64,000 nucleotides of DNA from Ferrimonas sediminum (lineage in GTDB: Bacteria > Pseudomonadota > Gammaproteobacteria > Enterobacterales > Shewanellaceae). This document shows positions 49,244-58,024 of the stretch, piece by piece (position 1 is the first letter of the stretch; the number at the start of each line of letters is the position of its first letter). The position numbers and the translations under genes were made by a program. The stretch is from the NCBI RefSeq assembly GCF_900100175.1, contig NZ_FNEM01000001.1:310001-374000 (forward strand), read 5' to 3'. The notes under the pieces were generated by a model. The model was not told the origin of the DNA. It searched no databases and saw only the letters and a list, made by a program, of their open reading frames with translations.

Positions 49244-50605
49244 TTAGCGGATAATCAGGTACATGTTGCTGTCATCCCGACGGATGTTCAGTGCCAGTGC
49301 CCCTTCATAATCTTCCAGCAGGCTGCGCAGCTCTTTCAGGCTCTGTACCCGCTCGCGGTTGACGCCGAGAATGATGTCCCCCTTACGCAGTCCCTGGCGG
49401 GCAGCGGCTGAGCGCTCCTCCAGTTCGGTAATGGCCACCCCTTCGATGCCATCCTGGTGGTAGGTGGACAACTTGGCGCCTTCTAGGGCGGGGTGAACCA
49501 CACTGGCCTTGACGTTTTCCCCTTCCGCTTCGCTCAGGGTGACCTTGACGGTCTCTTGATCGCCGTCGCGAATGATGCCGAGGTCCACCTTGCTGCCAGC
49601 GCCCATGGTGGCCACCTTGGCCCGCAGTTCGGAGAAGGTGCGAATCTTACGGCCGTTGACGCTGATGATGATGTCGCCAGCCTTCAGGCCCGCCTTGGCC
49701 GCAGCAGAGTCGGGGACGACCTGGCTGACGAACGCGCCATGCTGGGACTCGAGGCCAAACAGCTTGGCGGTTTCGTTGTCCAGTTCGCGGCCAAGCACAC
49801 CCAGCACACCGCGGCGCACTTCACCGAATTCGATGATCTGCTGGGTCAGGCCCCGGACCATGTCCGAGGGGATGGCAAAACCGATGCCGACGTTGCCACC
49901 GCTCGGGGCCAGAATGGCGGTGTTGATGCCGATCAGCTCGCCGCGAAGGTTCACCAGTGCGCCACCGGAGTTACCGCTGTTGATGGCGGCATCGGTCTGG
50001 ATGAAGTTCTCCAGGCTTTCGATGTTAAGGCCACTGCGCCCCAGAGCACTGACGATGCCGGAGGTCACGGTCTGTCCCAGGCCGAAGGGGTTACCAATGG
50101 CGACCGCGAAGTCACCCACCCGCAGGCCATCGGACTTAGCCAGTTTCACTTCGGTGAGATCGTCGGCGTCCACTTTCAGCAGGGCCACATCGCTGCTCTG
50201 GTCTGAACCGATCAGTTCGGCTTCAAACTCGCGACCGTCGCTGAGGCTGATGAGAATTTTGTCGGCGCCGTCGATAACGTGGTGGTTGGTAACGATGTAG
50301 CCTTCACCGGCATCGATGATGACCCCGGAACCCAGGCCACGGAAAGGGCGTTCCTGGACGCGCTCCCGCGGCGCGTTGGGGCCGAAAAAGTAACGGAATG
50401 GCTCAGGAATCTCCTGACGGGAAACCTGGGTGCCGGACACCGACACCGACACCACGGCAGGACCCACCTGCTCAATCATCGGTGCCAGGCTTGGCAGTTG
50501 CTGCCCCTCAACCACCAGAGGCAACGCGGCGTGGCTGGTGGCGGGAAACAGAGATACTCCGGCGGCGAAAATCGCGGCGGTCAGCACGGCAACAGACTTA
50601 TTCAT
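49244..50605 (-). CDS. degQ: Periplasmic serine endoprotease DegQ
   Basis: A 453-residue HtrA protease with signal peptide (MNKSVAVLTAAIFAAGVSLFPATSHA), catalytic His (TNHHVIDG), Asp (QSSDVALLKV) and Ser (INSGNSGGALV) and two PDZ domains (about residues 260-350 and 365-450), which distinguishes it from DegS. It degrades misfolded periplasmic proteins. The LA loop is short, fitting DegQ rather than DegP. Confidence 0.94.
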   Translation of the reverse strand: MNKSVAVLTAAIFAAGVSLFPATSHAALPLVVEGQQLPSLAPMIEQVGPAVVSVSVSGTQVSRQEIPEPFRYFFGPNAPRERVQERPFRGLGSGVIIDAGEGYIVTNHHVIDGADKILISLSDGREFEAELIGSDQSSDVALLKVDADDLTEVKLAKSDGLRVGDFAVAIGNPFGLGQTVTSGIVSALGRSGLNIESLENFIQTDAAINSGNSGGALVNLRGELIGINTAILAPSGGNVGIGFAIPSDMVRGLTQQIIEFGEVRRGVLGVLGRELDNETAKLFGLESQHGAFVSQVVPDSAAAKAGLKAGDIIISVNGRKIRTFSELRAKVATMGAGSKVDLGIIRDGDQETVKVTLSEAEGENVKASVVHPALEGAKLSTYHQDGIEGVAITELEERSAAARQGLRKGDIILGVNRERVQSLKELRSLLEDYEGALALNIRRDDSNMYLIIR

Positions 50606-50682
50606 CTATAAAAATTCTCCGTATTTCAGCAAATATTTCTACTTGCTTATCGACCCCCTCGCGACCGCTTTAGTTCCCCTGG

Positions 50683-51072
50683 TCAGCTGACTTTTTTCCG
50701 AGGACTGATGATGCCGTGAGAGCCGTGAACGTAATCATTGGGCTGCTGATCTTCGGTGGTCAGCGGCTCTGGATCAGGTTGGTGCAGCGGCAACTTGGCG
50801 GTGCTGAGCTGCTCCTCAAACAGGTGTGAGGCCGATTCGTTCCACAGTCGGTTGGCCCTGTCCACATCCTGGCTCAGTTGCAGCAGGGTGGCGTGGGACT
50901 GCTCAAAATAATCCGCCATCTCCTGTCGCTGTTGATCCAGTTCAAAACGGGCTTTTTCCAGCTTTTGCCTCACACTGTGGGCATCGGCGGGGGTGCCAGA
51001 GGTGCGCCAGCGGACGGCGTAACCGATGCCAAATCCCACAATCAGGGCCAGTACTATCCAAACTTCATTCAT
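50683..51072 (-). CDS. zapG: Cell-division/envelope protein ZapG (YhcB, DUF1043)
   Basis: A 129-residue protein with one N-terminal helix (VWIVLALIVGFGIGYAV), a cytoplasmic coiled coil (residues 33-90) and a disordered tail. YhcB/ZapG connects envelope synthesis and division in E. coli. Position between degQ and the divergent zapE is the conserved one. Confidence 0.92.
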   Translation of the reverse strand: MNEVWIVLALIVGFGIGYAVRWRTSGTPADAHSVRQKLEKARFELDQQRQEMADYFEQSHATLLQLSQDVDRANRLWNESASHLFEEQLSTAKLPLHQPDPEPLTTEDQQPNDYVHGSHGIISPRKKVS

Positions 51073-51204
51073 ATCTACTCCAAACCGACCCGTAAATTAA
51101 GGCCAAAAAAATTAGCACTATCTACTTGTTATAGACCAACTATACATCGGCTTGGGCCGCCATGGTACTATGACCACTCAAAGCTACGACCAGTGACGAG
51201 GGCC

Positions 51205-52326
51205 ATGGAAGTGCCACAGGCTACCCCCCTACAACTATATCAGGCGGATCTCTCCCGACCGGATTTTCACCCCGACCCGGCTCAGCGCCACGCCGTTGAA
51301 CAGTTGCAACAACTGTACGATGCCCTGCTGGCCCGAGACCAGTTCGAACCGGGCTTACTGGGTAAGTTGGGGGGCTGGCTTGGAAAACCCGCTCCACAGC
51401 CGGCGGTTCGGGGGCTCTATTTCTGGGGCGGCGTCGGCCGGGGCAAAACCTACCTGGTGGATACGTTTTTTGAGGTGTTGCCGCTGCAGCGCAAAATGCG
51501 TATCCATTTCCATCGCTTCATGCACCGGGTCCATCAGGAGCTGAATCAGTTAAAGGATCAGGCCAATCCGTTGGAACGGGTGGCACAGACGCTGGCGGAT
51601 GAGGCCGAGGTGATCTGTTTCGATGAGTTCTTCGTGTCGGACATCACCGATGCCATGTTGCTGGGGGGGCTGATGAAGGCCCTGTTCACCCGGGGGGTGG
51701 TGCTGGTGGCGACCTCTAATATTCCGCCCCGGGAGTTGTACCGCAACGGCTTGCAACGGGCCCGCTTCCTACCGGCCATCGACCTGATAGAGCAGCATTG
51801 CCAGGTGGTCAATGTGGATCATGGCATCGATTACCGCCTGCGGGCGCTGGAGCAGGCGGAGATCTTCCACTCCCCCCTGGATCAGCAGGCGGACGACAAC
51901 CTGCACCGCTACTTCGAGCAGTTGGCTCCGGAGGCCGGTCATTACGGTGGCGACATCGAGGTCGAGGGGCGAACCATTTCCGTACGCCGGCAAGCGGACG
52001 GCGTATTGCTGGTGGATTTCATGGCGTTGTGCGACGGTCCCCGCAGCCAGTTAGACTACATGGAGCTGGCCCGCTGCTACCATTCGTTGCTGCTCAGCGG
52101 CGTCAAGGCCATGGGGGCCCAGCTGACTGGTGACGACATTGCCCGGCGTTTCCTGGCGCTGGTGGACGAATTCTATGAACGCGGGGTGAAGCTGATCATC
52201 TCCAGCGAAGTGCCGCTGGAGCAGTTGTATCAGGGCGGCGGGCTGGAGTTTGAGTTTCGCCGCTGCCTGAGCCGGCTGCAGGAGATGCAGAGCCACGACT
52301 ACCTGGCCCGCCCCCACCTGCCTTAG
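51205..52326 (+). CDS. zapE: Cell-division ATPase ZapE (AFG1-like)
   Basis: A 373-residue P-loop ATPase that destabilises the Z ring under certain conditions in E. coli. Walker A is GGVGRGKT, Walker B VICFDEFFVSD, with TSNIPPRELYRNGLQRARFLP as the conserved AFG1 stretch. The ATG at 51205 matches family length; the open frame continuing upstream overlaps zapG on the other strand and is not homologous. It diverges from zapG. Confidence 0.94.
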   Translation: MEVPQATPLQLYQADLSRPDFHPDPAQRHAVEQLQQLYDALLARDQFEPGLLGKLGGWLGKPAPQPAVRGLYFWGGVGRGKTYLVDTFFEVLPLQRKMRIHFHRFMHRVHQELNQLKDQANPLERVAQTLADEAEVICFDEFFVSDITDAMLLGGLMKALFTRGVVLVATSNIPPRELYRNGLQRARFLPAIDLIEQHCQVVNVDHGIDYRLRALEQAEIFHSPLDQQADDNLHRYFEQLAPEAGHYGGDIEVEGRTISVRRQADGVLLVDFMALCDGPRSQLDYMELARCYHSLLLSGVKAMGAQLTGDDIARRFLALVDEFYERGVKLIISSEVPLEQLYQGGGLEFEFRRCLSRLQEMQSHDYLARPHLP

Positions 52327-52412
52327 TGCGGTTTTTAAGGCGGCAGGAGTGCTGCCGGTCCTTCCCGAGCCAGGGAAAAGTGTGTCCCTGGCGAATTGGC
52401 TGTAAAAAACGG

Positions 52413-52441
52413 GTGATTTTTACGGCGCCTTACTCTATAAT
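52413..52441 (+). promoter_or_regulatory. Candidate rplM-rpsI promoter
   Basis: A perfect TATAAT at 52436-52441 is followed by a GC-rich discriminator (TCGCGCCC), a pattern typical of ppGpp-sensitive ribosomal promoters. The -35 at 52413-52418 is poor (three of six bases). It leaves a leader of roughly 140 bases before rplM. Two hairpins without T runs (near 52340-52357 and 52370-52391) lie upstream. Confidence 0.6.
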
Positions 52442-52591
52442 TCGCGCCCTGCCCACGTTACGAATGGTTGATTTATCAACCGACACTCGGTTCCGATGTG
52501 TTCGAAGGGGCACGGAAGAAACCAACATAGGGCGTATTGTCGGCCCCGACAGTACGCTGATGTGTAACAGCTAATTTGGGTTATTAGTCTG

Positions 52592-53020
52592 ATGAAAACC
52601 TTTACTGCAAAACCAGAAAGCGTAAAGCGCGACTGGTTCGTCATCGATGCCGATGGCAAAACTCTGGGTCGTCTGGCCACTGAAATTGCTCGTCGCCTGC
52701 GCGGCAAGCATAAGCCAGAATACACTCCTCACGTTGATACCGGTGACTACATCGTAATCATCAACGCTGAGAAAGTTACCGTTACCGGTAACAAGGCTCA
52801 GAACAAGATGTACTACAGCCACTCTGGTTACCCTGGCGGTATCAAAGAGATCAACTTCAACGATCTGCAGGCTCGCAAGCCTGAAATGATCATTGAAAAA
52901 GCGGTTAAGGGCATGCTGCCGAAAGGCCCTCTGGGTCGTGCCATGTTCCGTAAGCTGAAAGTGTACGCAGGTAACGAGCATGCTCACGCAGCTCAGCAGC
53001 CTCAAGTACTAGACATCTAA
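52592..53020 (+). CDS. rplM: 50S ribosomal protein L13
   Basis: A 142-residue L13 (start [19 protein letters not shown], end PQVLDI), matching E. coli length. Codon choice is visibly biased towards the optimal set (CGT, GGT, AAC, CTG), unlike neighbouring genes, as expected for a highly expressed gene. In E. coli L13 represses its own operon through the leader; the long leader here is compatible with that. rpsI follows after 16 bases. Confidence 0.98.
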   Translation: MKTFTAKPESVKRDWFVIDADGKTLGRLATEIARRLRGKHKPEYTPHVDTGDYIVIINAEKVTVTGNKAQNKMYYSHSGYPGGIKEINFNDLQARKPEMIIEKAVKGMLPKGPLGRAMFRKLKVYAGNEHAHAAQQPQVLDI

Positions 53021-53036
53021 TACGGAGATTTTGGCA

Positions 53037-53429
53037 ATGGCACAAACTCAATACTACGGCACTGGCCGCCGCAAGAGCTCTACCGCTCGTGTATTCATCA
53101 AAGCTGGTAGTGGCAACATCACTGTAAACAAGCGTACTCTGGACGTTTACTTCGGTCGTGAGACTGCTCGTATGGTTGTTCGTCAACCTCTTGAGCTGGT
53201 TGAAATGCTGGAGAAGCTGGACATCTACGTAACTGTTCAGGGTGGTGGTATCACTGGTCAAGCCGGTGCAATCCGTCACGGCATCACTCGTGCTCTGATG
53301 GAGTACGATGAGACTCTGCGTCCTGCACTGCGTAAAGCTGGCTTCGTTACTCGTGACGCCCGTGAGGTTGAGCGTAAGAAAGTCGGTCTGCGTAAAGCAC
53401 GTCGTCGTCCACAGTTCTCCAAGCGTTAA
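53037..53429 (+). CDS. rpsI: 30S ribosomal protein S9
   Basis: A 130-residue S9 with the basic C-terminal tail ([11 protein letters not shown]) that reaches the P-site tRNA. The ATG at 53037 is preferred over an in-frame TTG two codons earlier by family length and the GGAG site. It shares the operon and strong codon bias of rplM and ends with a terminator. Confidence 0.98.
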   Translation: MAQTQYYGTGRRKSSTARVFIKAGSGNITVNKRTLDVYFGRETARMVVRQPLELVEMLEKLDIYVTVQGGGITGQAGAIRHGITRALMEYDETLRPALRKAGFVTRDAREVERKKVGLRKARRRPQFSKR

Positions 53430-53452
53430 TTCGCCGCGAGCACAAGGACTGG

Positions 53453-53482
53453 AAAACCCGCTGCATGTCAGCGGGTTTTTTT
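53453..53482 (+). terminator. Intrinsic terminator after rpsI
   Basis: An 11-bp stem (AAAACCCGCTG / CAGCGGGTTTT) with a five-base loop running into a T tract. Confidence 0.94.
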
Positions 53483-53606
53483 ATGTCTGTTGAAAATCAA
53501 AGAGCAATCCACTGTTTTGTAAACTTATCGCCAACTCATGTTTTCAAATTATTGTTATTCAGCACAATATCCCCATGGAAAGTATGATCTATCTCTAATT
53601 TTTCTA

Positions 53607-53612
53607 TATAAT
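53607..53612 (+). promoter_or_regulatory. Candidate -10 element for petABC
   Basis: A perfect TATAAT about 107 bases upstream of petA, followed by a GC-rich stretch. No good -35 is visible 16-18 bases further up. It lies in the only gap between the rpsI terminator and petA. Confidence 0.5.
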
Positions 53613-53713
53613 GGGCGCGCGACCGAGCTCCAGCGCTACCTGAAACCACAATTTGGGTAACAACTGCTCGGATCATTAAAAAATAAAAGCAGACCCCAAT
53701 GGGAGAAAAGTGG

Positions 53714-54304
53714 ATGAGCAATGCGCCTGTCGATAATGGACGTCGCAGATTCCTGACCGCTGCTACAGCCGTAGTGGGCAGTGTCGGCGCCGCTGCTGTT
53801 GCGGTTCCATTCATTAAATCATGGAACCCGAGTGCCAAGGCAAAAGCCGCTGGTGCTCCAGTAGAAGTCAATATCAGTAAAGTGGAACCTGGACAGCTGC
53901 TGCGCGTTGAGTGGCGCGGTAAGCCAGTGTGGATCGTACGACGCACCAAAGAGGTGCTGGACGGGTTAACCAAGATTGGTGACCAGCTGCGTGATCCGGA
54001 CTCCGTCGAGCCTCAACAACCTCCATACGCTCAGAATGCCTTCCGTTCCATCAAGGACGAATATTTTGTCGCCGTTGGCCTGTGTACCCACCTTGGGTGC
54101 TCACCAACCTATCAGCCCGATACCTTTGGCCAGCAGGTCGAAGGCGTGCCTTCCGGCTTCTTCTGCCCTTGCCACGGATCAAAATTTGATATGGCCGGCC
54201 GGGTTTTCCAGGGGGTGCCTGCACCGTTGAACCTGGTGATTCCGCCGCACTTCTATGTTGATGAAAAGACCATTTTGATCGGCGTTGAGAAGGGAGTGGC
54301 CTGA
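53714..54304 (+). CDS. petA: Ubiquinol-cytochrome c reductase Rieske iron-sulfur subunit
   Basis: A 196-residue Rieske protein of the bc1 complex. A Tat-type N-terminus (GRRRFLTAATAVVG) leads into a membrane anchor. The [2Fe-2S] ligands are in CTHLGC and CPCHGS. The ATG at 53714 is preferred over 53699 because GGGAG lies eight bases before it. petB follows after two bases. Confidence 0.96.
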   Translation: MSNAPVDNGRRRFLTAATAVVGSVGAAAVAVPFIKSWNPSAKAKAAGAPVEVNISKVEPGQLLRVEWRGKPVWIVRRTKEVLDGLTKIGDQLRDPDSVEPQQPPYAQNAFRSIKDEYFVAVGLCTHLGCSPTYQPDTFGQQVEGVPSGFFCPCHGSKFDMAGRVFQGVPAPLNLVIPPHFYVDEKTILIGVEKGVA

Positions 54305-54306
54305 TT

Positions 54307-55518
54307 ATGAGAAAGATCATTGACTGGATCGACGAGCGGATCCCGATGACGGCCACGTACAACAAGCACGTGGGCCAGTATCCGGCTCCTAAAAACTTTA
54401 ACTTCTGGTACTACTTCGGTTCTCTGGCGATGCTGGTTCTGGTGAACCAGTTGCTGACCGGCGTGTGGTTGACCATGAACTACGTCCCCACCGCCGAAGG
54501 CGCGTTCGCCTCGGTAGAATACATTATGCGGGATGTGGAGTTTGGCTGGTTGCTGCGTTACATGCACTCCACCGGCGCCTCCGCCTTCTTCGTGGTGGTC
54601 TACATGCACATGTTCCGCGGCATGATGTACGGCTCCTACCAGAAGCCCCGCGAACTGCTGTGGATCTTCGGCATGCTGATCTTCCTGATCCTGATGGCCG
54701 AAGCCTTTATGGGTTACCTGCTTCCCTGGGGACAGATGTCCTACTGGGGTGCTCAGGTGATCATCTCCCTGTTTGGTGCCATTCCGGTCATCGGTGACGA
54801 TCTGACCCTGTGGATTCGAGGCGACTATGTGGTCTCCGGTGCCACGCTGAACCGTTTCTTTGCCCTGCACGTGATTGCCCTGCCTCTGGTGTTGGTGGTG
54901 CTGGTGTTCCTGCACATCATCGCGTTGCACGAAGTGGGTTCCAACAACCCGGACGGCATCGAAGTGAAGAAGAACAAAGGCCCGGATGGCTGGCCGGTGG
55001 ATGCGATTCCATTCCACCCTTACTACACCGTGAAAGACATCATGGGTGTGGCCGGATTCCTGATCATCTTCTGCTACGTGCTGTTCTTCATGCCCGAGGG
55101 CGGCGGTTACTTCCTTGAGCGTCCGAACTTCGAGGCGGCCAACCCGCTGAAGACGCCGGAGCACATCGCACCTGTGTGGTACTTCACGCCGTTCTACGCC
55201 ATTTTGCGGGCCATCCCGGATAAGTTGCTGGGTGTGGTCGGCATGGGCGCCGCCATCGGTGTGCTGTTTGTGTTGCCCTGGTTGGACCGCTGTAAGGTGA
55301 AGTCCATCCGCTACCGCAGCATGCTGCACCGGGTGAACCTGTCACAGTTTGTGGTTTGCTTCATCATTCTGGGCTATCTGGGTGCCGTACCGGCGACTCC
55401 GACCCTGACCCTGCTGGCACGCATCTGTACCCTGGGTTACTTCGGCTTCTTCGTGCTGCTGTTTGTGTACAGCAAGAACGAAAAGTGCAAACCGCTTCCA
55501 GAAAGGGTGACAGGCTAA
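54307..55518 (+). CDS. petB: Cytochrome b of the bc1 complex
   Basis: A 403-residue eight-helix cytochrome b. Haem ligand histidine pairs are visible (RYMHSTGASAFF with HMFRGMMYG, and FFALHVIALPL with FLHIIALHEVG). The quinol-oxidation PEWY-type motif appears here as PVWYFTPFYAIL, i.e. PVWY. The stop overlaps the petC start (TAATG). Confidence 0.97.
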   Translation: MRKIIDWIDERIPMTATYNKHVGQYPAPKNFNFWYYFGSLAMLVLVNQLLTGVWLTMNYVPTAEGAFASVEYIMRDVEFGWLLRYMHSTGASAFFVVVYMHMFRGMMYGSYQKPRELLWIFGMLIFLILMAEAFMGYLLPWGQMSYWGAQVIISLFGAIPVIGDDLTLWIRGDYVVSGATLNRFFALHVIALPLVLVVLVFLHIIALHEVGSNNPDGIEVKKNKGPDGWPVDAIPFHPYYTVKDIMGVAGFLIIFCYVLFFMPEGGGYFLERPNFEAANPLKTPEHIAPVWYFTPFYAILRAIPDKLLGVVGMGAAIGVLFVLPWLDRCKVKSIRYRSMLHRVNLSQFVVCFIILGYLGAVPATPTLTLLARICTLGYFGFFVLLFVYSKNEKCKPLPERVTG

Positions 55519-56213
55519 TGAAAAAGGTAATCGCAGTATTGATGGCTTGCCTGCCGGCTCTGGTGTTTGCCGCCGGCGGCAACAATGAACACGTGGTCAG
55601 TGCCAACATTGACCTGACCGATAAGGCGTCGCTCAAGCGGGGTGCACAGGCATTTATGGACAACTGCAGTGGCTGTCACAGCCTGCAGTACCAGCGTTAC
55701 CAACGCATCGCCGATGACCTCGAGATGACCGAAGAGGAGGTCAGCAACCTGATCCTGAGTGATGTTAAGGTGGGTGAGCAGATTAAATCGGCCATGAGCA
55801 GCGACAACGGGGCGACCTGGTTCGGTGCGCCGCCACCGGATCTGACCCTGGAAGCGCGTCTGAAAAGCCCGGACTGGATCTACTCTTACCTGAAGTCGTT
55901 CTATGTGGATGAAAGCCGCCCCTTCGGTGTCAACAACCTGGTGTTCCCCGCCGTGGGTATGCCCCATGTGCTGGAAGGACTGCAGGGGACACCGGTGCTG
56001 CAGGAAGACGGCACCATCGTCGCCAGCGGCGGTCAGATGAATGCCGAAGAGTATGACCAGTACGTTCTGGATATCACCAACTTCCTGACCTACACCGGCG
56101 AGCCGGTGAAGCTGGAGCGTGAACGTATTGGTAAATGGGTATTGGCTTTCCTGGCGTTCTTCTTTGTTATTGCGTTTTTCTTGAAGAAGGAATATTGGCG
56201 AGATGTACACTAA
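55518..56213 (+). CDS. petC: Cytochrome c1 of the bc1 complex
   Basis: A 231-residue c1 with signal peptide (MKKVIAVLMACLPALVFA), a single haem c site CSGCH near residue 50, the axial Met region (VGMPHVLEGLQG) and a C-terminal membrane anchor (WVLAFLAFFFVIAFFL). The ATG overlaps the petB stop by one base. A terminator follows. Confidence 0.96.
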   Translation: MKKVIAVLMACLPALVFAAGGNNEHVVSANIDLTDKASLKRGAQAFMDNCSGCHSLQYQRYQRIADDLEMTEEEVSNLILSDVKVGEQIKSAMSSDNGATWFGAPPPDLTLEARLKSPDWIYSYLKSFYVDESRPFGVNNLVFPAVGMPHVLEGLQGTPVLQEDGTIVASGGQMNAEEYDQYVLDITNFLTYTGEPVKLERERIGKWVLAFLAFFFVIAFFLKKEYWRDVH

Positions 56214-56246
56214 TCGCCAATAACAGGTTACAATCTACCTCTTGCG

Positions 56247-56278
56247 CATTTGGGGGCATTCTTGCCCCCAAATGTTTT
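56247..56278 (+). terminator. Intrinsic terminator after petC
   Basis: A 12-bp stem (CATTTGGGGGCA / TGCCCCCAAATG) with a four-base loop and TTTT. Confidence 0.92.
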
Positions 56279-56308
56279 ATCGTTTCTGAGTGAGTTTGGA
56301 GGATGTCG

Positions 56309-56938
56309 ATGGCTGTTGCTGCCAATAAACGCTCTGTAATGGCGCTGTATTCCGGTGCTAGTGATCTCTATAGCCACCAAGTACGCATTGTCTTGGCGGA
56401 GAAGGGCGTCGGTGTCGAGGTAATCCAGGTTGATCCAAACCAGCTACCGGAAGACTTAGCAGAGCTCAACCCCTACAACAGCGTTCCGACCCTGATCGAT
56501 CGTGAATTGGTGCTGTACAACTCCCGTATCATTATGGAGTATCTGGATGAGCGTTTCCCTCATCCGCCGTTGATGCCTGTGTATCCGGTATCCCGTGGTC
56601 AAAGCCGCCTGATGATGTACCGCATCCAGAATGACTGGTATGCACTGGCCGAGCGTATTATGCGTGGCGAGAAAGCCGATGCGGCTCGCAAGCAGCTGAC
56701 CGAAAGCATCCTGGGTCTGAGCCCAGTGTTTGCGGAAACCCCTTACTTCATGAGCGAAGAGTTCACTCTGGTCGATTGCTACCTGGCGGCCCTGTTCTGG
56801 CGTCTGCCCCAGCTGGGCATCGAAGTGGCCGGTCGTGGCAGTAATGAGGTGAAGGCCTACATGACCCGCATCTTCGAGCGCGAATCCTTTAAGGCGTCGC
56901 TGACCGAAGCCGAGCGCGAGCTGCGCATCGGTGTCTGA
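56309..56938 (+). CDS. sspA: Stringent starvation protein A
   Basis: A 209-residue GST-fold protein that binds RNA polymerase and represses H-NS effects under starvation in E. coli. The segments SHQVRIVLAEKGV, NSVPTLIDREL and EYLDERFPHPPLMPVYPV are highly conserved. The ATG at 56309 (MAVAANKRSV) matches E. coli exactly and has GGAGG six bases upstream; an ATG at 56303 abuts that site. It overlaps sspB by eight bases. Confidence 0.96.
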   Translation: MAVAANKRSVMALYSGASDLYSHQVRIVLAEKGVGVEVIQVDPNQLPEDLAELNPYNSVPTLIDRELVLYNSRIIMEYLDERFPHPPLMPVYPVSRGQSRLMMYRIQNDWYALAERIMRGEKADAARKQLTESILGLSPVFAETPYFMSEEFTLVDCYLAALFWRLPQLGIEVAGRGSNEVKAYMTRIFERESFKASLTEAERELRIGV

Positions 56939-57374
56939 GGTGGAGCACAGCCTATCACCACAACGCCCCTACCTGTTACGGGCACTGTATGAGTGGCTGG
57001 TTGATAATGATCTGACCCCCCATCTGGCGGTCAATGCCGAGTTGCCCGGTGTCCAGGTACCGACTCAGTATGTACAGGATGGCCAGATAGTGCTGAACAT
57101 TGCTCCCCATGCGGTGGGCAATCTGCAGCTGGGTAATGACGATGTGAGCTTTAATGCTCGTTTTGGCGGCCAGCCGCAAGCCATTGTGGTACCGCTGTAT
57201 GCCTGTGAGGCTATCTATGCTCGGGAAAATGGCGCCGGAACCCTGTTCCCGCCAGAGCCGAGCTATGAGCTTCAACTGGATCAGCAGCAGAATGAGGCCG
57301 GTATCGAAGAGGTTACCGACGAGCAGGACAACCGTCCTGAACCGGGCCGACCTACCCTCAGGGTCATCAAGTGA
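56931..57374 (+). CDS. sspB: ClpXP adaptor protein SspB
   Basis: A 147-residue adaptor delivering ssrA-tagged proteins to ClpXP. The SspB core (RPYLLRALYEWLVDNDLTPHLAV to YACEAIYARENGAGTLF, read in parts) and the short C-terminal ClpX-binding tail (RPTLRVIK) are present, joined by an acidic flexible linker. GTG start within sspA. Confidence 0.95.
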   Translation: MSEVEHSLSPQRPYLLRALYEWLVDNDLTPHLAVNAELPGVQVPTQYVQDGQIVLNIAPHAVGNLQLGNDDVSFNARFGGQPQAIVVPLYACEAIYARENGAGTLFPPEPSYELQLDQQQNEAGIEEVTDEQDNRPEPGRPTLRVIK

Positions 57375-57393
57375 GCCTTAGATAACTGAAAAG

Positions 57394-57418
57394 CCGGAGC
57401 CGACGCTCCGGTTTTTTT
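57394..57418 (+). terminator. Intrinsic terminator after sspB
   Basis: A 7-bp stem (CCGGAGC / GCTCCGG) with a four-base loop and eight T residues. Confidence 0.94.
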
Positions 57419-57523
57419 TGTTTTGTTCCTGGACAACCTTTCGGATTTAGTAAAGCCTGGATTCTGCCAGGGCTCGCTTGGCGAAGTTGAGTTACAAAAA
57501 AGGGATTTTCTCCACATCGCTAC

Positions 57524-57539
57524 CGTGATCTTGATCACA
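57524..57539. promoter_or_regulatory. CRP-type palindromic operator
   Basis: CGTGATCTTGATCACA matches the E. coli CRP core TGTGA-N6-TCACA at all but the first base and is a perfect palindrome over its central 14 bases. It lies about 490 bases upstream of the lipoprotein start. An FNR site would need TTGAT-N4-ATCAA and does not fit. Confidence 0.65.
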
Positions 57540-57672
57540 ACATTGATCTTTAGCGCTCAAGCTTTCGCATTTTGCGACGGTGCCGGGCTTGCTCCTGCTA
57601 CGACCTCTAAAATTGGCCTCAGAACAAACGATTGTAAAAGACCTCCCGAAATTGGTATCTGATTGTGCCGCC

Positions 57673-57698
57673 TTAATTGCATGCATAAGTGCAATTAA
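57673..57698. repeat. Inverted repeat, possible operator
   Basis: TTAATTGCA and its exact reverse complement TGCAATTAA are separated by eight bases. A T run begins about ten bases after it, too far for a typical terminator. It may be a binding site for a dimeric regulator. Confidence 0.55.
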
Positions 57699-57846
57699 TA
57701 AAGATCGTTTTTTGTGCGGAATCAGTAAATTAATTTCTTCAAGAGGGGGTTTTTGAGCTGTTTGTCTAAAAAATGGGCCTTGAGTATTCTCTTCCCACTT
57801 CGTTATTCGATGTTCGCGGCAACTGCAGCGGCATCGGGTGTGTTTA

Positions 57847-57938
57847 GACAGCAGACAAAGGCAAAACCAGCGAGAGCTGGCGACGCAAAATCTCCGGTCT
57901 TAAGGCGTAGGCCAAAGATAGCGGGATTACCTCATGTC
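57847..57938 (+). ncRNA. c-di-GMP-I (GEMM-I) riboswitch aptamer
   Basis: The conserved GEMM-I elements appear in the right order and spacing: GGCAAAACC, a short helix capped by a GAGA tetraloop (AGC GAGA GCT), CGACGCAAA, CTCCGGTCTTAA, a GGC/GCC hairpin, and ATAGCGGGATTACC. These match the V. cholerae Vc2 pattern closely, including the GNRA loop. The outermost helix is unclear (perhaps GACA with TGTC). It ends 86 bases before the lipoprotein start. No intrinsic terminator follows, so control may act on translation or RNA stability. Confidence 0.92.
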
Positions 57939-58024
57939 GTATGTGGTGTATTGAGGGAACAACGGTACCGTAAGTGTATCGACCAACCGTCGCGTGAAAT
58001 TGTCTGCCGATTTAGGAGCATTTA

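Larger units (their letters stand above)
57419..58024. other. Long regulatory intergenic region upstream of the surface lipoprotein gene
   Basis: About 600 bases without a credible gene, less GC-rich than the genes around it. In order it holds a CRP-type palindrome, an inverted repeat, an AT-rich stretch, a c-di-GMP-I riboswitch aptamer and an AGGAG ribosome site. Small ORFs here (57423-57662 and 57753-58025) use TTG starts without ribosome sites and cross these elements, so I do not call them genes. Confidence 0.8.

Noticed and set aside
50878-51204. N-terminal extension of zapE
   Set aside because: It overlaps zapG on the opposite strand, and the ATG at 51205 already gives the normal family length.
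57423-57662. 79-codon ORF with a signal-like hydrophobic stretch
   Set aside because: It starts with TTG inside the T tract of the sspB terminator, has no ribosome site and spans the CRP-type palindrome.
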